Source: Acidobacteria bacterium AB60 (GTDB lineage: Bacteria; Acidobacteriota; Terriglobia; Terriglobales; Acidobacteriaceae). From it: 64,000 bases of DNA. The notes below the pieces were generated by a model. The model did not search any database. It saw only the letters and a program-made list of their open reading frames with translations, and was not told where the DNA came from. The stretch lies in NCBI GenBank assembly GCA_008682415.1, contig VANK01000001.1, forward strand, positions 806,001-870,000, given 5' to 3'. The translations under genes were made by a program, and so were the position numbers. Positions 35,451 to 43,796 of the stretch are shown here, piece after piece (positions within the stretch are counted from its first letter, which is position 1; each line of letters begins with the position of its first letter).

Positions 35451-36011
35451 ATGCGCCGTCTGTCGACGCTCCTGGTTTTGCTTGCCACTACGATGGCCTG
35501 CGCGGCGCAGGCGGCACCGCGTCCTGACTGGCGGGGGACGCTGGAAGACGAACTGCCGCTACTGGGGCATCGCAACTGGATCCTGATTGTGGACTCGGCT
35601 TACCCGCTGCAGGCCTCGCCCGGGGTGGAGACGATTGAGACGGATGCGCCGCAGCTCGAGGTATTGCGGCATGTTCTGGGGGCGATTGACCGGTCGGTGC
35701 ACCTGCGGCCGGACATCTTCGTGGACCGGGAGTTGGCGTTTGTGCCGGAGGAGGATGCGTCGGGGATCTCGTCGTACCGGCGGGAGCTGCAGGCGGCGCT
35801 GGGAGGGTATGCGGTGGAGTCGCTGCCCCATGAGCAGTTGATTGGGCGGGTGGACGAGGCGGGACGGACGATGCACGTTCTGGTTCTGAAATCGCGGATC
35901 GCGGTGCCGTATTCGTCGGTGTTTGTGCGGCTCAATTGCCGGTATTGGAGCGATGACGCGGAGAAGCGCATGCGTGCCCGGATGGCCAAGGGGGAGGCGG
36001 CCGACCGGTAG
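35451..36011 (+). CDS. Exported RbsD/FucU-like protein
   Basis: A 186-residue protein with a Sec signal peptide (MRRLSTLLVLLATTMACAAQA) and a body that follows the RbsD/FucU sugar-mutarotase fold: LLGHRNWILIVDSAYPLQASPGVETI near the start (RbsD has GHxD then ADAGFP), and VPYSSVFVRLNCRYW near the end (RbsD has PYxNxxLxxG). RbsD enzymes are cytosolic, so export is unusual. The RbsD histidine is present (GHRN), but the aspartate that follows is replaced by asparagine, so activity is uncertain. AAGGAG lies five bases before the ATG at 35451. It follows cimA by 30 bases and may share its transcript. Confidence 0.6.
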   Translation: MRRLSTLLVLLATTMACAAQAAPRPDWRGTLEDELPLLGHRNWILIVDSAYPLQASPGVETIETDAPQLEVLRHVLGAIDRSVHLRPDIFVDRELAFVPEEDASGISSYRRELQAALGGYAVESLPHEQLIGRVDEAGRTMHVLVLKSRIAVPYSSVFVRLNCRYWSDDAEKRMRARMAKGEAADR

Positions 36012-36040
36012 CGCGGGGCGGGTTCGGCGCGCATTTCCTC

Positions 36041-36049
36041 TGCTATACT
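36041..36049 (+). promoter_or_regulatory. Extended -10 promoter for tRNA-Leu
   Basis: TGC-TATACT (36041-36049), an extended -10 element, ends 18 bases before the tRNA. The start of transcription would lie near 36056. No clear -35 is visible. Confidence 0.55.
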
Positions 36050-36067
36050 CGGATAGTTCACCTATTT

Positions 36068-36152
36068 GCGGAGGTGGCGAAATTGGCAGACGCACAAGCT
36101 TGAGGTGCTTGCGCCGCAAGGCATAGGGGTTCAAGTCCCCTCCTCCGCACCA
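36068..36152 (+). tRNA. tRNA-Leu (GAG)
   Basis: Full cloverleaf of a class II tRNA: acceptor GCGGAGG (36068-36074) with CCTCCGC (36142-36148), discriminator A and encoded CCA (36150-36152). The anticodon stem CAAGC/GCTTG holds the loop TTGAGGT with anticodon GAG, which reads CUC and CUU leucine codons. A long variable arm (GCCGCAAGGC) and a T-loop TTCAAGT are present. secG starts 28 bases downstream. Confidence 0.97.
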
Positions 36153-36179
36153 AGTTCCGCCGGAAAGCAGCTTACAAGA

Positions 36180-36485
36180 ATGAACATTCTTTTCTACTTT
36201 GTCGTCGCGGTGCACGTGATCGTGTGCCTGTTTTTGATTGGTGTTGTCCTGCTGCAGCAGGGCCGCTCCGCCGACCTGGCCGGCGCCTTTGGCGGGCAGG
36301 GGTCACAGACCGCGTTCGGTCCGCGGGCCGCGGCCAATGTGCTGACGCGTTTGACGACGTGGAGCGCTGTGATCTTCATGATCACGTCGCTGAGCCTGAC
36401 GGTTCTGTACATGCGCGGGAATCATTCTCGGTCGGTGTTGTCGGGAAGTGCGCCGGCATCGGCTCCGGCGAAGTCGGGCAAGTAA
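36180..36485 (+). CDS. secG: SecG, protein translocase subunit
   Basis: Small inner-membrane subunit of the SecYEG channel that helps SecA-driven export. The 101-residue protein has two membrane helices (about residues 4-25 and 54-76) joined by the family loop VVLLQQGRSADLAGAFGGQGSQTAFG, and an Ala/Ser/Pro-rich tail. The ATG at 36180 starts MNILFYFVVAVHVIV; longer frames would run through the tRNA. No strong ribosome-binding site is seen. A terminator follows 30 bases after the stop. Confidence 0.95.
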   Translation: MNILFYFVVAVHVIVCLFLIGVVLLQQGRSADLAGAFGGQGSQTAFGPRAAANVLTRLTTWSAVIFMITSLSLTVLYMRGNHSRSVLSGSAPASAPAKSGK

Positions 36486-36514
36486 GCAGCCGGTTCAGGA
36501 ATAGCTCTCGGAAG

Positions 36515-36538
36515 GTAGGCGAGGCGGCCTGCCTTTTG
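36515..36538 (+). terminator. Terminator after secG
   Basis: GGTAGGC (36515-36521) pairs with GCCTGCC (36528-36534), seven pairs including one T-G, followed by TTTT (36535-36538). Placed between secG and the metallo-hydrolase gene. Confidence 0.75.
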
Positions 36539-36559
36539 TCGTGCCCGTAAGATAGATTT

Positions 36560-37192
36560 ATGATCCTCGAGACTTTCCCCGTCGGCCTGCTGCAATGCAA
36601 CTGCACCTTGCTTGGCGACGAGCAGGCGGGAGAGGCGATTGTCATCGATCCCGGTGACGAAGTTAGTCGGATCTTCAATCGTCTCAATGAGCTGCGGCTA
36701 AAACTGAAACAGATACTTATCACGCATGCACACATCGATCACGTGGGCGGGGCGGTGAAGCTGAAGAAGCTCACGGGTGCTCCGATCCTGATCAATGAGA
36801 ACGATCTGCCGCTGTTGAAGATGATGGATGTCCAGGCGGGATGGCTGGGTACGGAGACGCCGGAGGTGGCTCCGCCGGATGGGAGTCTTGCGGAGGGTCT
36901 GGTGGTGGGGCTGGACCGGTTCCCGGCGCAGGTGATGCACACGCCGGGGCACACGCAGGGATCGGTCTGCCTGCATTTTGCGCCCTTGAAGATGGTGATC
37001 GCGGGGGATACGCTCTTTGCCGGCAGCATTGGCCGGACGGATCTGCCGGGCGGGAACGGGCGGCAGATCATCGAGTCGATTCAGACGCGGTTGATGGCTT
37101 TGCCGGAGGAGACGCGGGTGATTCCGGGACATGGTCCGGACACAACGATCGGCGAAGAGCGGGCGAGCAATCCCTTCCTGAGAGGCTGGTAG
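36560..37192 (+). CDS. Metallo-beta-lactamase-fold hydrolase (glyoxalase II-like)
   Basis: A 210-residue zinc hydrolase of the glyoxalase II/YcbL-like branch. The metal ligands are in place: HAHIDH (HxHxDH, about residues 56-61), HTPGHTQGS, GDTLFAGSIGRTD and the final PGHGPDTTIGEER. The N-terminus has the CNCTLLGDE pattern typical of this subgroup. It is cytosolic, with no signal peptide. The substrate is probably a thioester or similar small ester, but it cannot be named. It stands alone after the secG terminator and is convergent with the aminotransferase. Confidence 0.92.
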   Translation: MILETFPVGLLQCNCTLLGDEQAGEAIVIDPGDEVSRIFNRLNELRLKLKQILITHAHIDHVGGAVKLKKLTGAPILINENDLPLLKMMDVQAGWLGTETPEVAPPDGSLAEGLVVGLDRFPAQVMHTPGHTQGSVCLHFAPLKMVIAGDTLFAGSIGRTDLPGGNGRQIIESIQTRLMALPEETRVIPGHGPDTTIGEERASNPFLRGW

Positions 37193-37311
37193 GCCGAAGG
37201 ACTGTAAAGGGAAGGATTGGACATTTTTCGTCTAAGTTGCTCCAGAGCAAACTTCGCTTCGGCTCGGGCAAATCAATAAGCCATTTAATAAGAAATATTT
37301 GGCGGGGATCG

Positions 37312-38517
37312 CTAAAGAGGCTCTTGAAGCGCGCCCTCTCCTCCGTTACTCGCGTGATGCTTGCTTAAGTAGTCAAGGAGGGTGGTTACCCCGGAGCGAA
37401 ATTCGGCCTCCGGAGCAAGGAGGCTGAGGACGAGCCAGCCGGATTCGGGCATGCGAAAGAAGTGCCCGGGGTGGATCCAGACGCCTTGGCGGAGAAGTTC
37501 ACGGACGGTGAAGTCGTCGGGGGCGAGGGCGGGAATTCGCAGGACTGCGTACCATCCTCCTTCGACTTCCAGGCGGCGCACGGTTTGCTGGGGTGCGAGT
37601 TGCTGATCGAGGCCGGCGAGATTGGCGCGAACGCGCCGTAGAATTTGGGACTGGATGGCCGAACGTCCGGCGACCCACTGCGGCAGCGCCCACTGGACGG
37701 GCGCATTCATGGAGAGAAACGTGTCGGCGATCACCTCCAGGCGGCTGATCGCTTGGCTCTTTTCGGGACCGGTGGCGAGGATCCAGGCTGCCTTCATCTG
37801 CGGCAGTCCGCAGATCTTGCTGATGCCGCTGACCACGAAGACAGGAACGTCCTCAAGGCCGGAGGCGAAGCTTGCTCCCGGATTCGCGGAATCGAACCCA
37901 TAGTCCAAAAAGACCTCATCGACGATCAGGGAAAGATCGAACTCGCGGCAGAGCTTTGCCAGCTCTTCCCTTTCCCATGGCTTGGTGAAGTGCCCTGTGG
38001 GGTTATTGGGGTGAACGATGGCGATCGCCCGGGTTGCTGCGGTGATTGCCCGGCGGAGGCCTTCGGGTTCGATCTGCCAGCCGTGGTCATAGACCAGCGG
38101 AGCGGGTTTGATAGAGACGTCGTCGAGGGTGGCGAGGAAGTCGAAGAGCGGATAGCCGGGTTGCGGAATGAGGACTTCGCTTCCGGGGTCGCAAAGAAGG
38201 CGGAAGAGGTAGCTATAGGCCTCGCTGGTGCTGGTGGTGAGAACGAGTTGGTCCGGCGATGTGTGCACTCCATGATCCGCGTAGTACGCGCAGACCGAGG
38301 CGCGAGCGACGGGAAATCCGGTTGGCTGTGGATCGTAGTCCAAGGCGTGAGGGTCGGTGAGCGCCGCGAGCAGGCTTTCGGCGTATTGAAATCCGCAGCG
38401 GGTGGGGTTGGAGGCGGTGAGGTCGGCAACCGGCAGTCCGGCATTCCGCCGTTCGCGGCAGGCGCGGGCCAGTTCGCTCTCGTCGGTATTCCAATTGGTG
38501 CGTTGCGAAAACCGCAT
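37312..38517 (-). CDS. PLP-dependent aminotransferase, class I/II
   Basis: A fold-type I aminotransferase of 401 residues. Visible are SNPTRCGF near the N-terminus, the PLP-phosphate contact TSTSEAYSYLFRLL, the substrate and ring-stacking part HPNNPTGH, the aspartate in VDEVFLDYGF that binds the pyridine nitrogen, and the Schiff-base lysine in SGISKICGLPQMK. The amino donor cannot be told. The ATG at 38517, with GGGAGGG upstream, was preferred to a start at 38625 because the conserved part begins MRFSQRTNWN. It is divergent from the HAD gene. Confidence 0.9.
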   Translation of the reverse strand: MRFSQRTNWNTDESELARACRERRNAGLPVADLTASNPTRCGFQYAESLLAALTDPHALDYDPQPTGFPVARASVCAYYADHGVHTSPDQLVLTTSTSEAYSYLFRLLCDPGSEVLIPQPGYPLFDFLATLDDVSIKPAPLVYDHGWQIEPEGLRRAITAATRAIAIVHPNNPTGHFTKPWEREELAKLCREFDLSLIVDEVFLDYGFDSANPGASFASGLEDVPVFVVSGISKICGLPQMKAAWILATGPEKSQAISRLEVIADTFLSMNAPVQWALPQWVAGRSAIQSQILRRVRANLAGLDQQLAPQQTVRRLEVEGGWYAVLRIPALAPDDFTVRELLRQGVWIHPGHFFRMPESGWLVLSLLAPEAEFRSGVTTLLDYLSKHHASNGGEGALQEPL

Positions 38518-38636
38518 CCCAGTTCCCTCCCCCACGGGTGCAAAAATGGAACCGAGGGCTCCTTTCTCACAATAAAGGGCCACGGACGATCCGGTCGTTG
38601 AGGACTGGCGGCCAGAACGAAGCACGGGAGGTTTTC

Positions 38637-39275
38637 TTGTCTTTGCGCGCGGTTGTTTTCGATTACGGAATGGTCCTCACGGGACAGCCTGACCAGCAGG
38701 CTCACGAGGCGATGGTGCGTCTCACGGGATTGAGTCTGGACCGGTTTGAGGAGCTGTATTGGGCAGATCGGCACGCTTATGACGAGGGAAAGCTGAACGG
38801 AGTCATGTTCTGGCAGAAGTTTGCGCGGGATGGCGGATTGTCGTTAACAACGGACCAGGTGGAAGAGCTGAATCGGCTTGATGGACGTTACTGGACGACC
38901 CAGAATCCTGCCATGGTGGCTTGGCAGAGGAGCCTGAAGGAAGCGGGGCTTCGGACGGGAATCCTCTCCAATATGGGGGACACGGTTCTCGCCAGCATCG
39001 AACGGGAGTTCAAGTGGATCGCCAACTTCGACGTTCTGGTCTGGAGCTTCCAGCTCGGAATGGCAAAGCCGGACCCGGCCATCTACCGCTATATTCTCGA
39101 GAAACTCGGGACCAGGCCGGAGGAGACGCTCTTCATAGACGACAAGCGAGTCAATATTGAAGCAGCGAATGCCCTCGGGATGGTGGGCATTGAATTCACG
39201 ACGGTCGAGAAGCTCCGCGCCGATTTGCAGGCTGCAGGCCTGGATCGCAACCTGCCCGTCTCCGCGTTGGCGTAG
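38637..39275 (+). CDS. HAD-superfamily hydrolase, YihX-like
   Basis: A 212-residue HAD protein. Motif I is FDYGMVLTG: the nucleophile aspartate is present, but the usual second aspartate two positions on is glycine, as in the YihX and epoxide-hydrolase N-terminal branch. Motif II is LSNMGD, motif III the lysine of GMAKPDPAIY and motif IV FIDDKRVNIEAA. The start appears to be TTG at 38637, with GGGAGG five bases upstream and LSLRAVVF leading into motif I; an upstream ATG at 38538 would lie in the divergent promoter region. The substrate is unknown. Confidence 0.85.
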   Translation: MSLRAVVFDYGMVLTGQPDQQAHEAMVRLTGLSLDRFEELYWADRHAYDEGKLNGVMFWQKFARDGGLSLTTDQVEELNRLDGRYWTTQNPAMVAWQRSLKEAGLRTGILSNMGDTVLASIEREFKWIANFDVLVWSFQLGMAKPDPAIYRYILEKLGTRPEETLFIDDKRVNIEAANALGMVGIEFTTVEKLRADLQAAGLDRNLPVSALA

Positions 39276-39284
39276 GAATTGAGT

Positions 39285-39992
39285 CTACCGAGGCGGCTTG
39301 CCGAGGTGATAGCAAAGGCCGCCGCCGTACATCATCTCGTCGATGCCCGGATTGGCGGGCACCATGAAGGCATTGGAGAAGTGGAAGTCGCTGAAGGCGA
39401 CGCGAACATCCCAGCGCGAGGTTACCTTGAACTGAACGCCGAGGGATTGTTGGAGACTGAAGTTCTGGTAGGAGGCGTACTCGGACAGCGACTTCTTGCT
39501 GAAGACTATGACGCCACCCTTGATGGTGTAGTAAGGCTTCCAGTTTTTACCATCGCGCCAGATGAGCCGCATGCCGGCCGGGGAGATGCCCACGCCGTAG
39601 TTGATTTTGTGGTTGCTGCTGAGGGGGTCTCCGAAGACGTCGGTTTTGGCGGGCTGGCGAAGGATGGCGACGGGCAGGACTTCGGCGACGTAGTCCCGCC
39701 GGGCGCCGAGGAAACGGTCCCATGAGTGGCGATCGTACTCAATGCCGCCGACGTCGAGATAGCTCCACCACGAGTAGGCAAAGATGTGGAAGTGCCCGAA
39801 GGAGCCAAGGCCCTCGAAGATGAGTTCGCTCTCCGGCGAGGTTGGAGTCGTTCCGGCGGCTGGGGCGGCGTTGGGGTCCTGGGCCCGCGCCGGCTGCGCA
39901 GATTGCGAGCCGAGAAGGGCTAACAGAACGACGAGTGCCAGGCTTCGGACGCAGAGACGTAATTCTGGGAAAGTGGACGCAAGAGCCCGCAT
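39285..39992 (-). CDS. PagL-like outer-membrane protein (acyloxyacyl hydrolase family), copy 1
   Basis: A 235-residue exported protein with a long signal peptide (LALVVLLALLGSQSAQPARAQ) and a body of alternating strands, probably an eight-stranded barrel. The C-terminal part DFHFSNAFMVPANPGIDEMMYGGGL matches the end of PagL lipid A 3-O-deacylases, where His, Ser two residues on, and Glu fourteen residues on form the active site. His and Ser are present here; the third position is Asp. The chain ends in a YHLGKPPR tail rather than an aromatic residue. A paralogue lies 146 bases upstream on the same strand. Activity on lipid A is an inference. Confidence 0.6.
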   Translation of the reverse strand: MRALASTFPELRLCVRSLALVVLLALLGSQSAQPARAQDPNAAPAAGTTPTSPESELIFEGLGSFGHFHIFAYSWWSYLDVGGIEYDRHSWDRFLGARRDYVAEVLPVAILRQPAKTDVFGDPLSSNHKINYGVGISPAGMRLIWRDGKNWKPYYTIKGGVIVFSKKSLSEYASYQNFSLQQSLGVQFKVTSRWDVRVAFSDFHFSNAFMVPANPGIDEMMYGGGLCYHLGKPPR

Positions 39993-40138
39993 GTTTTCCT
40001 ATTCGTGCAGCTAAGTGAAACTATTCGATACCCGAATATCTTATCGTCCCGCTGCCAAGCGCCTGGAAGAGCGAGTCTCCGCTTGAAGATAGGCCGGCGG
40101 GAGCGTTGTGCGGCAGCAGAGAGAAGCTGGGCGGCGTA

Positions 40139-40927
40139 TCAGCGAGGCGCTCGCGCGCCGCGCAGGTGATAGACCAGCCCAAGATTGGCATTCATCACAT
40201 CGAGCCCGGGATTGACCGGAACGATGAAGGCGTCAGAGAAATGAAAGTCGCTGAAGAGGCCGAGGCGAAGGTCGTAGCGGCTTCTCAAGGCCAGTTTGAC
40301 ACCCAGGGCGGACTGCATACTGAAGTTTTCGTAGGTGGCCCGATTGGAGAGCGCCTTCTCCGTGAAGCCAATCATCCCGTACTTGCCTTCGAGGTAAGGC
40401 ATCCACTCTTTACCATCGCGCCACAGCAGGCGGAACCCGATGGGCGATACCGCGAGACCCGAGACCATGTGGTAGCCAGGGGCTTGCGGCGTTCCCCAGA
40501 TGTCCGGCTTGTTGCCTTGCTTGAGAAGGACCAGGGGCAGGATCTCGCCGGCGTAGTCAAACCGTGCTCCCAACAGACGGCCCCAACAGTTGAGGTCGTA
40601 CTCCATGCCCGCCGTATAGAGGAAGTCACCCGAGCCGCTGGCAAAGATCTTGTAATGCCCGTAGGAAGCCGCTGCCTCGTAGATCAGTTCGCTCTCAAGC
40701 GGGGGTTTTGCGGGGACGGTCGCGCGCGTGATGAAAACAGCCGGCGTCACGGAGGCGGCGTCGGACGAAGCCTGGCTCCAGCAAGGCTGGAGACATCCGC
40801 AGATGGCCAGAACAGGCAAGAGTCGCCGGGAAATGCGGGCAAACTCGCGAGATGAACGCAACGGCACCAGGTTCCGCAAGAGACCTCCCATCCATCGGCA
40901 AAGCTCGAGCGTGAATTGCGGGTTCAA
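40139..40927 (-). CDS. PagL-like outer-membrane protein, copy 2
   Basis: Paralogue of the gene at 39285. The shared backbone includes SELIYEAAASYGHYKIFA, GMEYDLNCWGRLLGARFDYAGE, VLPL(V) and the block SPIGFRLLWRDGKEWMPY. The C-terminal motif is DFHFSDAFIVPVNPGLD, so His and Ser of the PagL triad are kept while Asp again replaces Glu. The signal peptide lies near LLPVLAICGCLQPCWSQ. The start is uncertain: TTG at 40927, ATG at 40891 and a TTG after GGGAGG near 40880 are all possible. Orientation and spacing suggest it is transcribed together with copy 1. Confidence 0.6.
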   Translation of the reverse strand: MNPQFTLELCRWMGGLLRNLVPLRSSREFARISRRLLPVLAICGCLQPCWSQASSDAASVTPAVFITRATVPAKPPLESELIYEAAASYGHYKIFASGSGDFLYTAGMEYDLNCWGRLLGARFDYAGEILPLVLLKQGNKPDIWGTPQAPGYHMVSGLAVSPIGFRLLWRDGKEWMPYLEGKYGMIGFTEKALSNRATYENFSMQSALGVKLALRSRYDLRLGLFSDFHFSDAFIVPVNPGLDVMNANLGLVYHLRGARAPR

Positions 40928-41067
40928 TTATGAGGGAGTCCGGTGCGGGAACGTCAACTGCACGGTGGTGATACACTTCTTCGTTCCGCGGAAAGGCCGG
41001 CTTCACTCGTACCGCTTGCTCGGGGGTATGGAGCTACGGCCATTTCGGCGAAGTTCAGGAGCAAGCG

Positions 41068-43767
41068 ATGCCATTGCAGGAAGCGCAGAGGGTCTGTTCG
41101 AAGGTTGCAGCAGTTCTGGTTGTGTTTGCCGGATTGAGCGCACCCATGTGTCCGGGTCAGGACATTCCCCCCGTCACAGGCGATGCCAGGGTGGACAAGC
41201 TGTTGAGCCAGATGACGCTGCAGGAGAAGCTGACGCTGATCCACGGAACCCAGGAAGATCCGAAGGTCTACCAGGGACAGGCCGGTTATCTGGCCGGGGT
41301 GCCGCGGATGGGCATTCCGGGGCTTCGGTTCGCGGACGGACCTCCGGGAGTGCTTACCCGCCATCCGTCGCAGGGGGAGACGGCTACGATGGGCGTGGCC
41401 GCGACGTTCAGCGTGAAAGACGCGGAAGACAATGGCGTCGTCATCGGGCGTGAAGACCGCGCGCTGGGGATTGATGTATCGCTGCAGCCGTTCGTGAACA
41501 TCGATCGAGACCTGGAGTTTGGGCGCGGGTACAACACCTTTGGCGAAGACCCGTACCTGACGTCGGTCATGGGTGCGGCGGAGATCAAGGGAATCCAGTC
41601 GCAGCACGTAATGGCGCAGGTGAAGCACTACCTGGGCTATGACTCCGACGCGACCAGTACGGTGATTGATGACCAGACGCTTCATGAGGTGTATGTTGCG
41701 CCGTTCGATGCGGCCGTGAAAGCCGGAGTGTCGTCTATTATGTGCTCGTACAACCGGCTGAACGGCACGTTTGCGTGCGGCAATAAGGATTCTCTGACCA
41801 AGATTCTGCGCGATGAACTCGGCTTCAAGGGGTTTGTCACCTCGGACTGGGGCGCAACTCATGCGGTGAACTTCATCGGCGCGGGGCTGGATATGGAGAT
41901 GCCGGGGGAGCCTGCTCCGGGAGCTTCGTTCGTTATTCCTTCCTTCTTCGACTCGAAGCCGGTGCCTCCCCCGCCCTCGCCGCACGCCTTCGAGGACAAC
42001 GTAGGGATGTTCGGGGGACACATACCGGAGGAGCCGCCGCCTGCGCGGGGAGGATTCGGGGACTTCGGGGTGAAGCTCGACCCCAAGAAGATGCCCGAGG
42101 CCCTGAAGGATGGGACGGTGACGGAGGCCGAGGTAACGCGAGCGGCGGGGCGCGTGCTCTACGAGATTGTTCACTTTGGCTACATGGACGGCATGCAAAA
42201 GCACTCCGTGACCAGGCAGGCCATCGAGGAGAATGCCAAGATCATCGAGAAGACGGGGGAAGACGCGGCAGTACTGCTGAAGAACAACGACAGCATTCTT
42301 CCGCTGAAGGATGGCGATCTGGACGGAGTGGTGCTGATCGGTCCGACCGCGGGCCAGGTTGACTCGATCGGAATCAACGGGGAACGGTCCGTGGGTCTGC
42401 CGGAGCGGCAGGTAGGTCCACTGGCGGCGATGAGGAAGGTTTCCGGGATTCAGAGCATTCAGTTCGCGGTGGATGACGACATGGCAGGGACGCCGATTCC
42501 TGCAAGCGCGCTGAGTCATGAGGGCAAGCCAGGGTTGGCGCGGACGGGCAGCGGCGGGAGCCACACGGATGAGCAGGTGGAATTCACTTCGGCGAAAGGC
42601 AACGCGCTGCCGGCGAATTCGACTCCGGACTGGAAGGGGACGCTGACACCGCCGCACGCCGGGACCTATTGGCTATATCTGCAGGCGCTTGGAACCAATG
42701 CGCAAATCCTGCTGGACGGCAAGCGACTGGCGGCGACCGGAGCGTTCCAGGGAGGGGTGCACGGAGACATTCTGCAGGCGAACCAGGACAACGTGATTCC
42801 CACGCCAGACGGGCTGGACAACGTGCGGCGCGCGGTGGAACTGAGTGCCGGGCCGCACGCGATTGAGATCAAGACAAGCCTGGATACCTCTGGCGCGCCG
42901 GTGCAGGTACGGCTGAACTGGTACACGCCGGAACAACGTAAAGCTGACCATGAGGCGGCTATCGCAGCGGCCAAGAAAGCGAAGATCGCGGTGGTTTTTG
43001 TGTGGACGCGGCTCACGCCGGTCTTCGGGCTTCCTGGCGATCAAAACAAGCTGGTGGAAGAGGTGGCTGCCGCCAATCCGAACACGGTTGTGGTGCTCAA
43101 CACCAGCCAACCCGTGGCCCTGCCCTGGATCGACAAGGTGAAAGGGGTACTGGAAATGTGGTGGCCCGGCGACGAGGGGGGTTGGTCAACGGCCAACCTG
43201 CTGCTGGGACGGGTGAGCCCGGCGGGGCGGCTTCCAGTGACCTGGGGAAAGCGCCTCGAGGATTATCCCGCAACCGACCCGAAGTATCCCGAGCGGTCCA
43301 AGAAGGGTGTGGACCACAAGACCACCTACAGTGAGGGCGTGAATGTGGGCTATCGCTGGTTCGACAAGCAGAATGTCGAGCCTCTGTTCGCCTTCGGGCA
43401 TGGGCTGAGTTATACGAAGTTTGAATATTCGGGCCTGGGCGTCTTGCGCACCGACGATGGCGGGTTCGATGTGGATTTGAGCATCAAAAACACGGGCAGC
43501 GTGCCTGGGGATGAAGTGCCGCAGGTATACGTGAGCGCTCCTGGCGACATTCCGGAGGGCGTTCAGTTCCCGGTCCGCTCGCTGGCGGCTTTCGATCGGA
43601 TCCATCTTGCGCCGGGCGAGACGCGTTCGATCAGCATGCATATTCCGGTTCGGCAGTTGCAGTACTGGTCGACGAAGGAGCAGAAGTGGGCGACGCCGAC
43701 CGGGAAGCGGACGATCAGCGTGGGGGCGTCGTCGCGGGATCTGCGGTTGCATGAGGATGTCGACTGA
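41068..43767 (+). CDS. Glycoside hydrolase family 3 with PA14 domain (beta-glucosidase-like)
   Basis: Exported beta-glycosidase of 899 residues that would release sugars from plant beta-glucans or oligosaccharides. A signal peptide (VAAVLVVFAGLSAPMCPGQ) leads into the GH3 barrel, with GLRFADGPPGV, EFGRGYNTFGEDPYL, AQVKHYLGYD and the nucleophile aspartate in FVTSDWGATH (about residue 260). The second domain is split by a PA14 module (about 490-650, WKGTLTPPHAGTYWLYLQAL), which shapes substrate choice in related enzymes. A fibronectin-III-like end closes the chain (VPGDEVPQVYV). AGGAG lies six bases before the ATG. Three glycosidases in this window (GH3, GH78, GH127) point to cell-wall side-chain breakdown. 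Confidence 0.93.
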   Translation: MPLQEAQRVCSKVAAVLVVFAGLSAPMCPGQDIPPVTGDARVDKLLSQMTLQEKLTLIHGTQEDPKVYQGQAGYLAGVPRMGIPGLRFADGPPGVLTRHPSQGETATMGVAATFSVKDAEDNGVVIGREDRALGIDVSLQPFVNIDRDLEFGRGYNTFGEDPYLTSVMGAAEIKGIQSQHVMAQVKHYLGYDSDATSTVIDDQTLHEVYVAPFDAAVKAGVSSIMCSYNRLNGTFACGNKDSLTKILRDELGFKGFVTSDWGATHAVNFIGAGLDMEMPGEPAPGASFVIPSFFDSKPVPPPPSPHAFEDNVGMFGGHIPEEPPPARGGFGDFGVKLDPKKMPEALKDGTVTEAEVTRAAGRVLYEIVHFGYMDGMQKHSVTRQAIEENAKIIEKTGEDAAVLLKNNDSILPLKDGDLDGVVLIGPTAGQVDSIGINGERSVGLPERQVGPLAAMRKVSGIQSIQFAVDDDMAGTPIPASALSHEGKPGLARTGSGGSHTDEQVEFTSAKGNALPANSTPDWKGTLTPPHAGTYWLYLQALGTNAQILLDGKRLAATGAFQGGVHGDILQANQDNVIPTPDGLDNVRRAVELSAGPHAIEIKTSLDTSGAPVQVRLNWYTPEQRKADHEAAIAAAKKAKIAVVFVWTRLTPVFGLPGDQNKLVEEVAAANPNTVVVLNTSQPVALPWIDKVKGVLEMWWPGDEGGWSTANLLLGRVSPAGRLPVTWGKRLEDYPATDPKYPERSKKGVDHKTTYSEGVNVGYRWFDKQNVEPLFAFGHGLSYTKFEYSGLGVLRTDDGGFDVDLSIKNTGSVPGDEVPQVYVSAPGDIPEGVQFPVRSLAAFDRIHLAPGETRSISMHIPVRQLQYWSTKEQKWATPTGKRTISVGASSRDLRLHEDVD

Positions 43768-43796
43768 GGAGATGCTACGCGGGCGGGTGGTATGAG

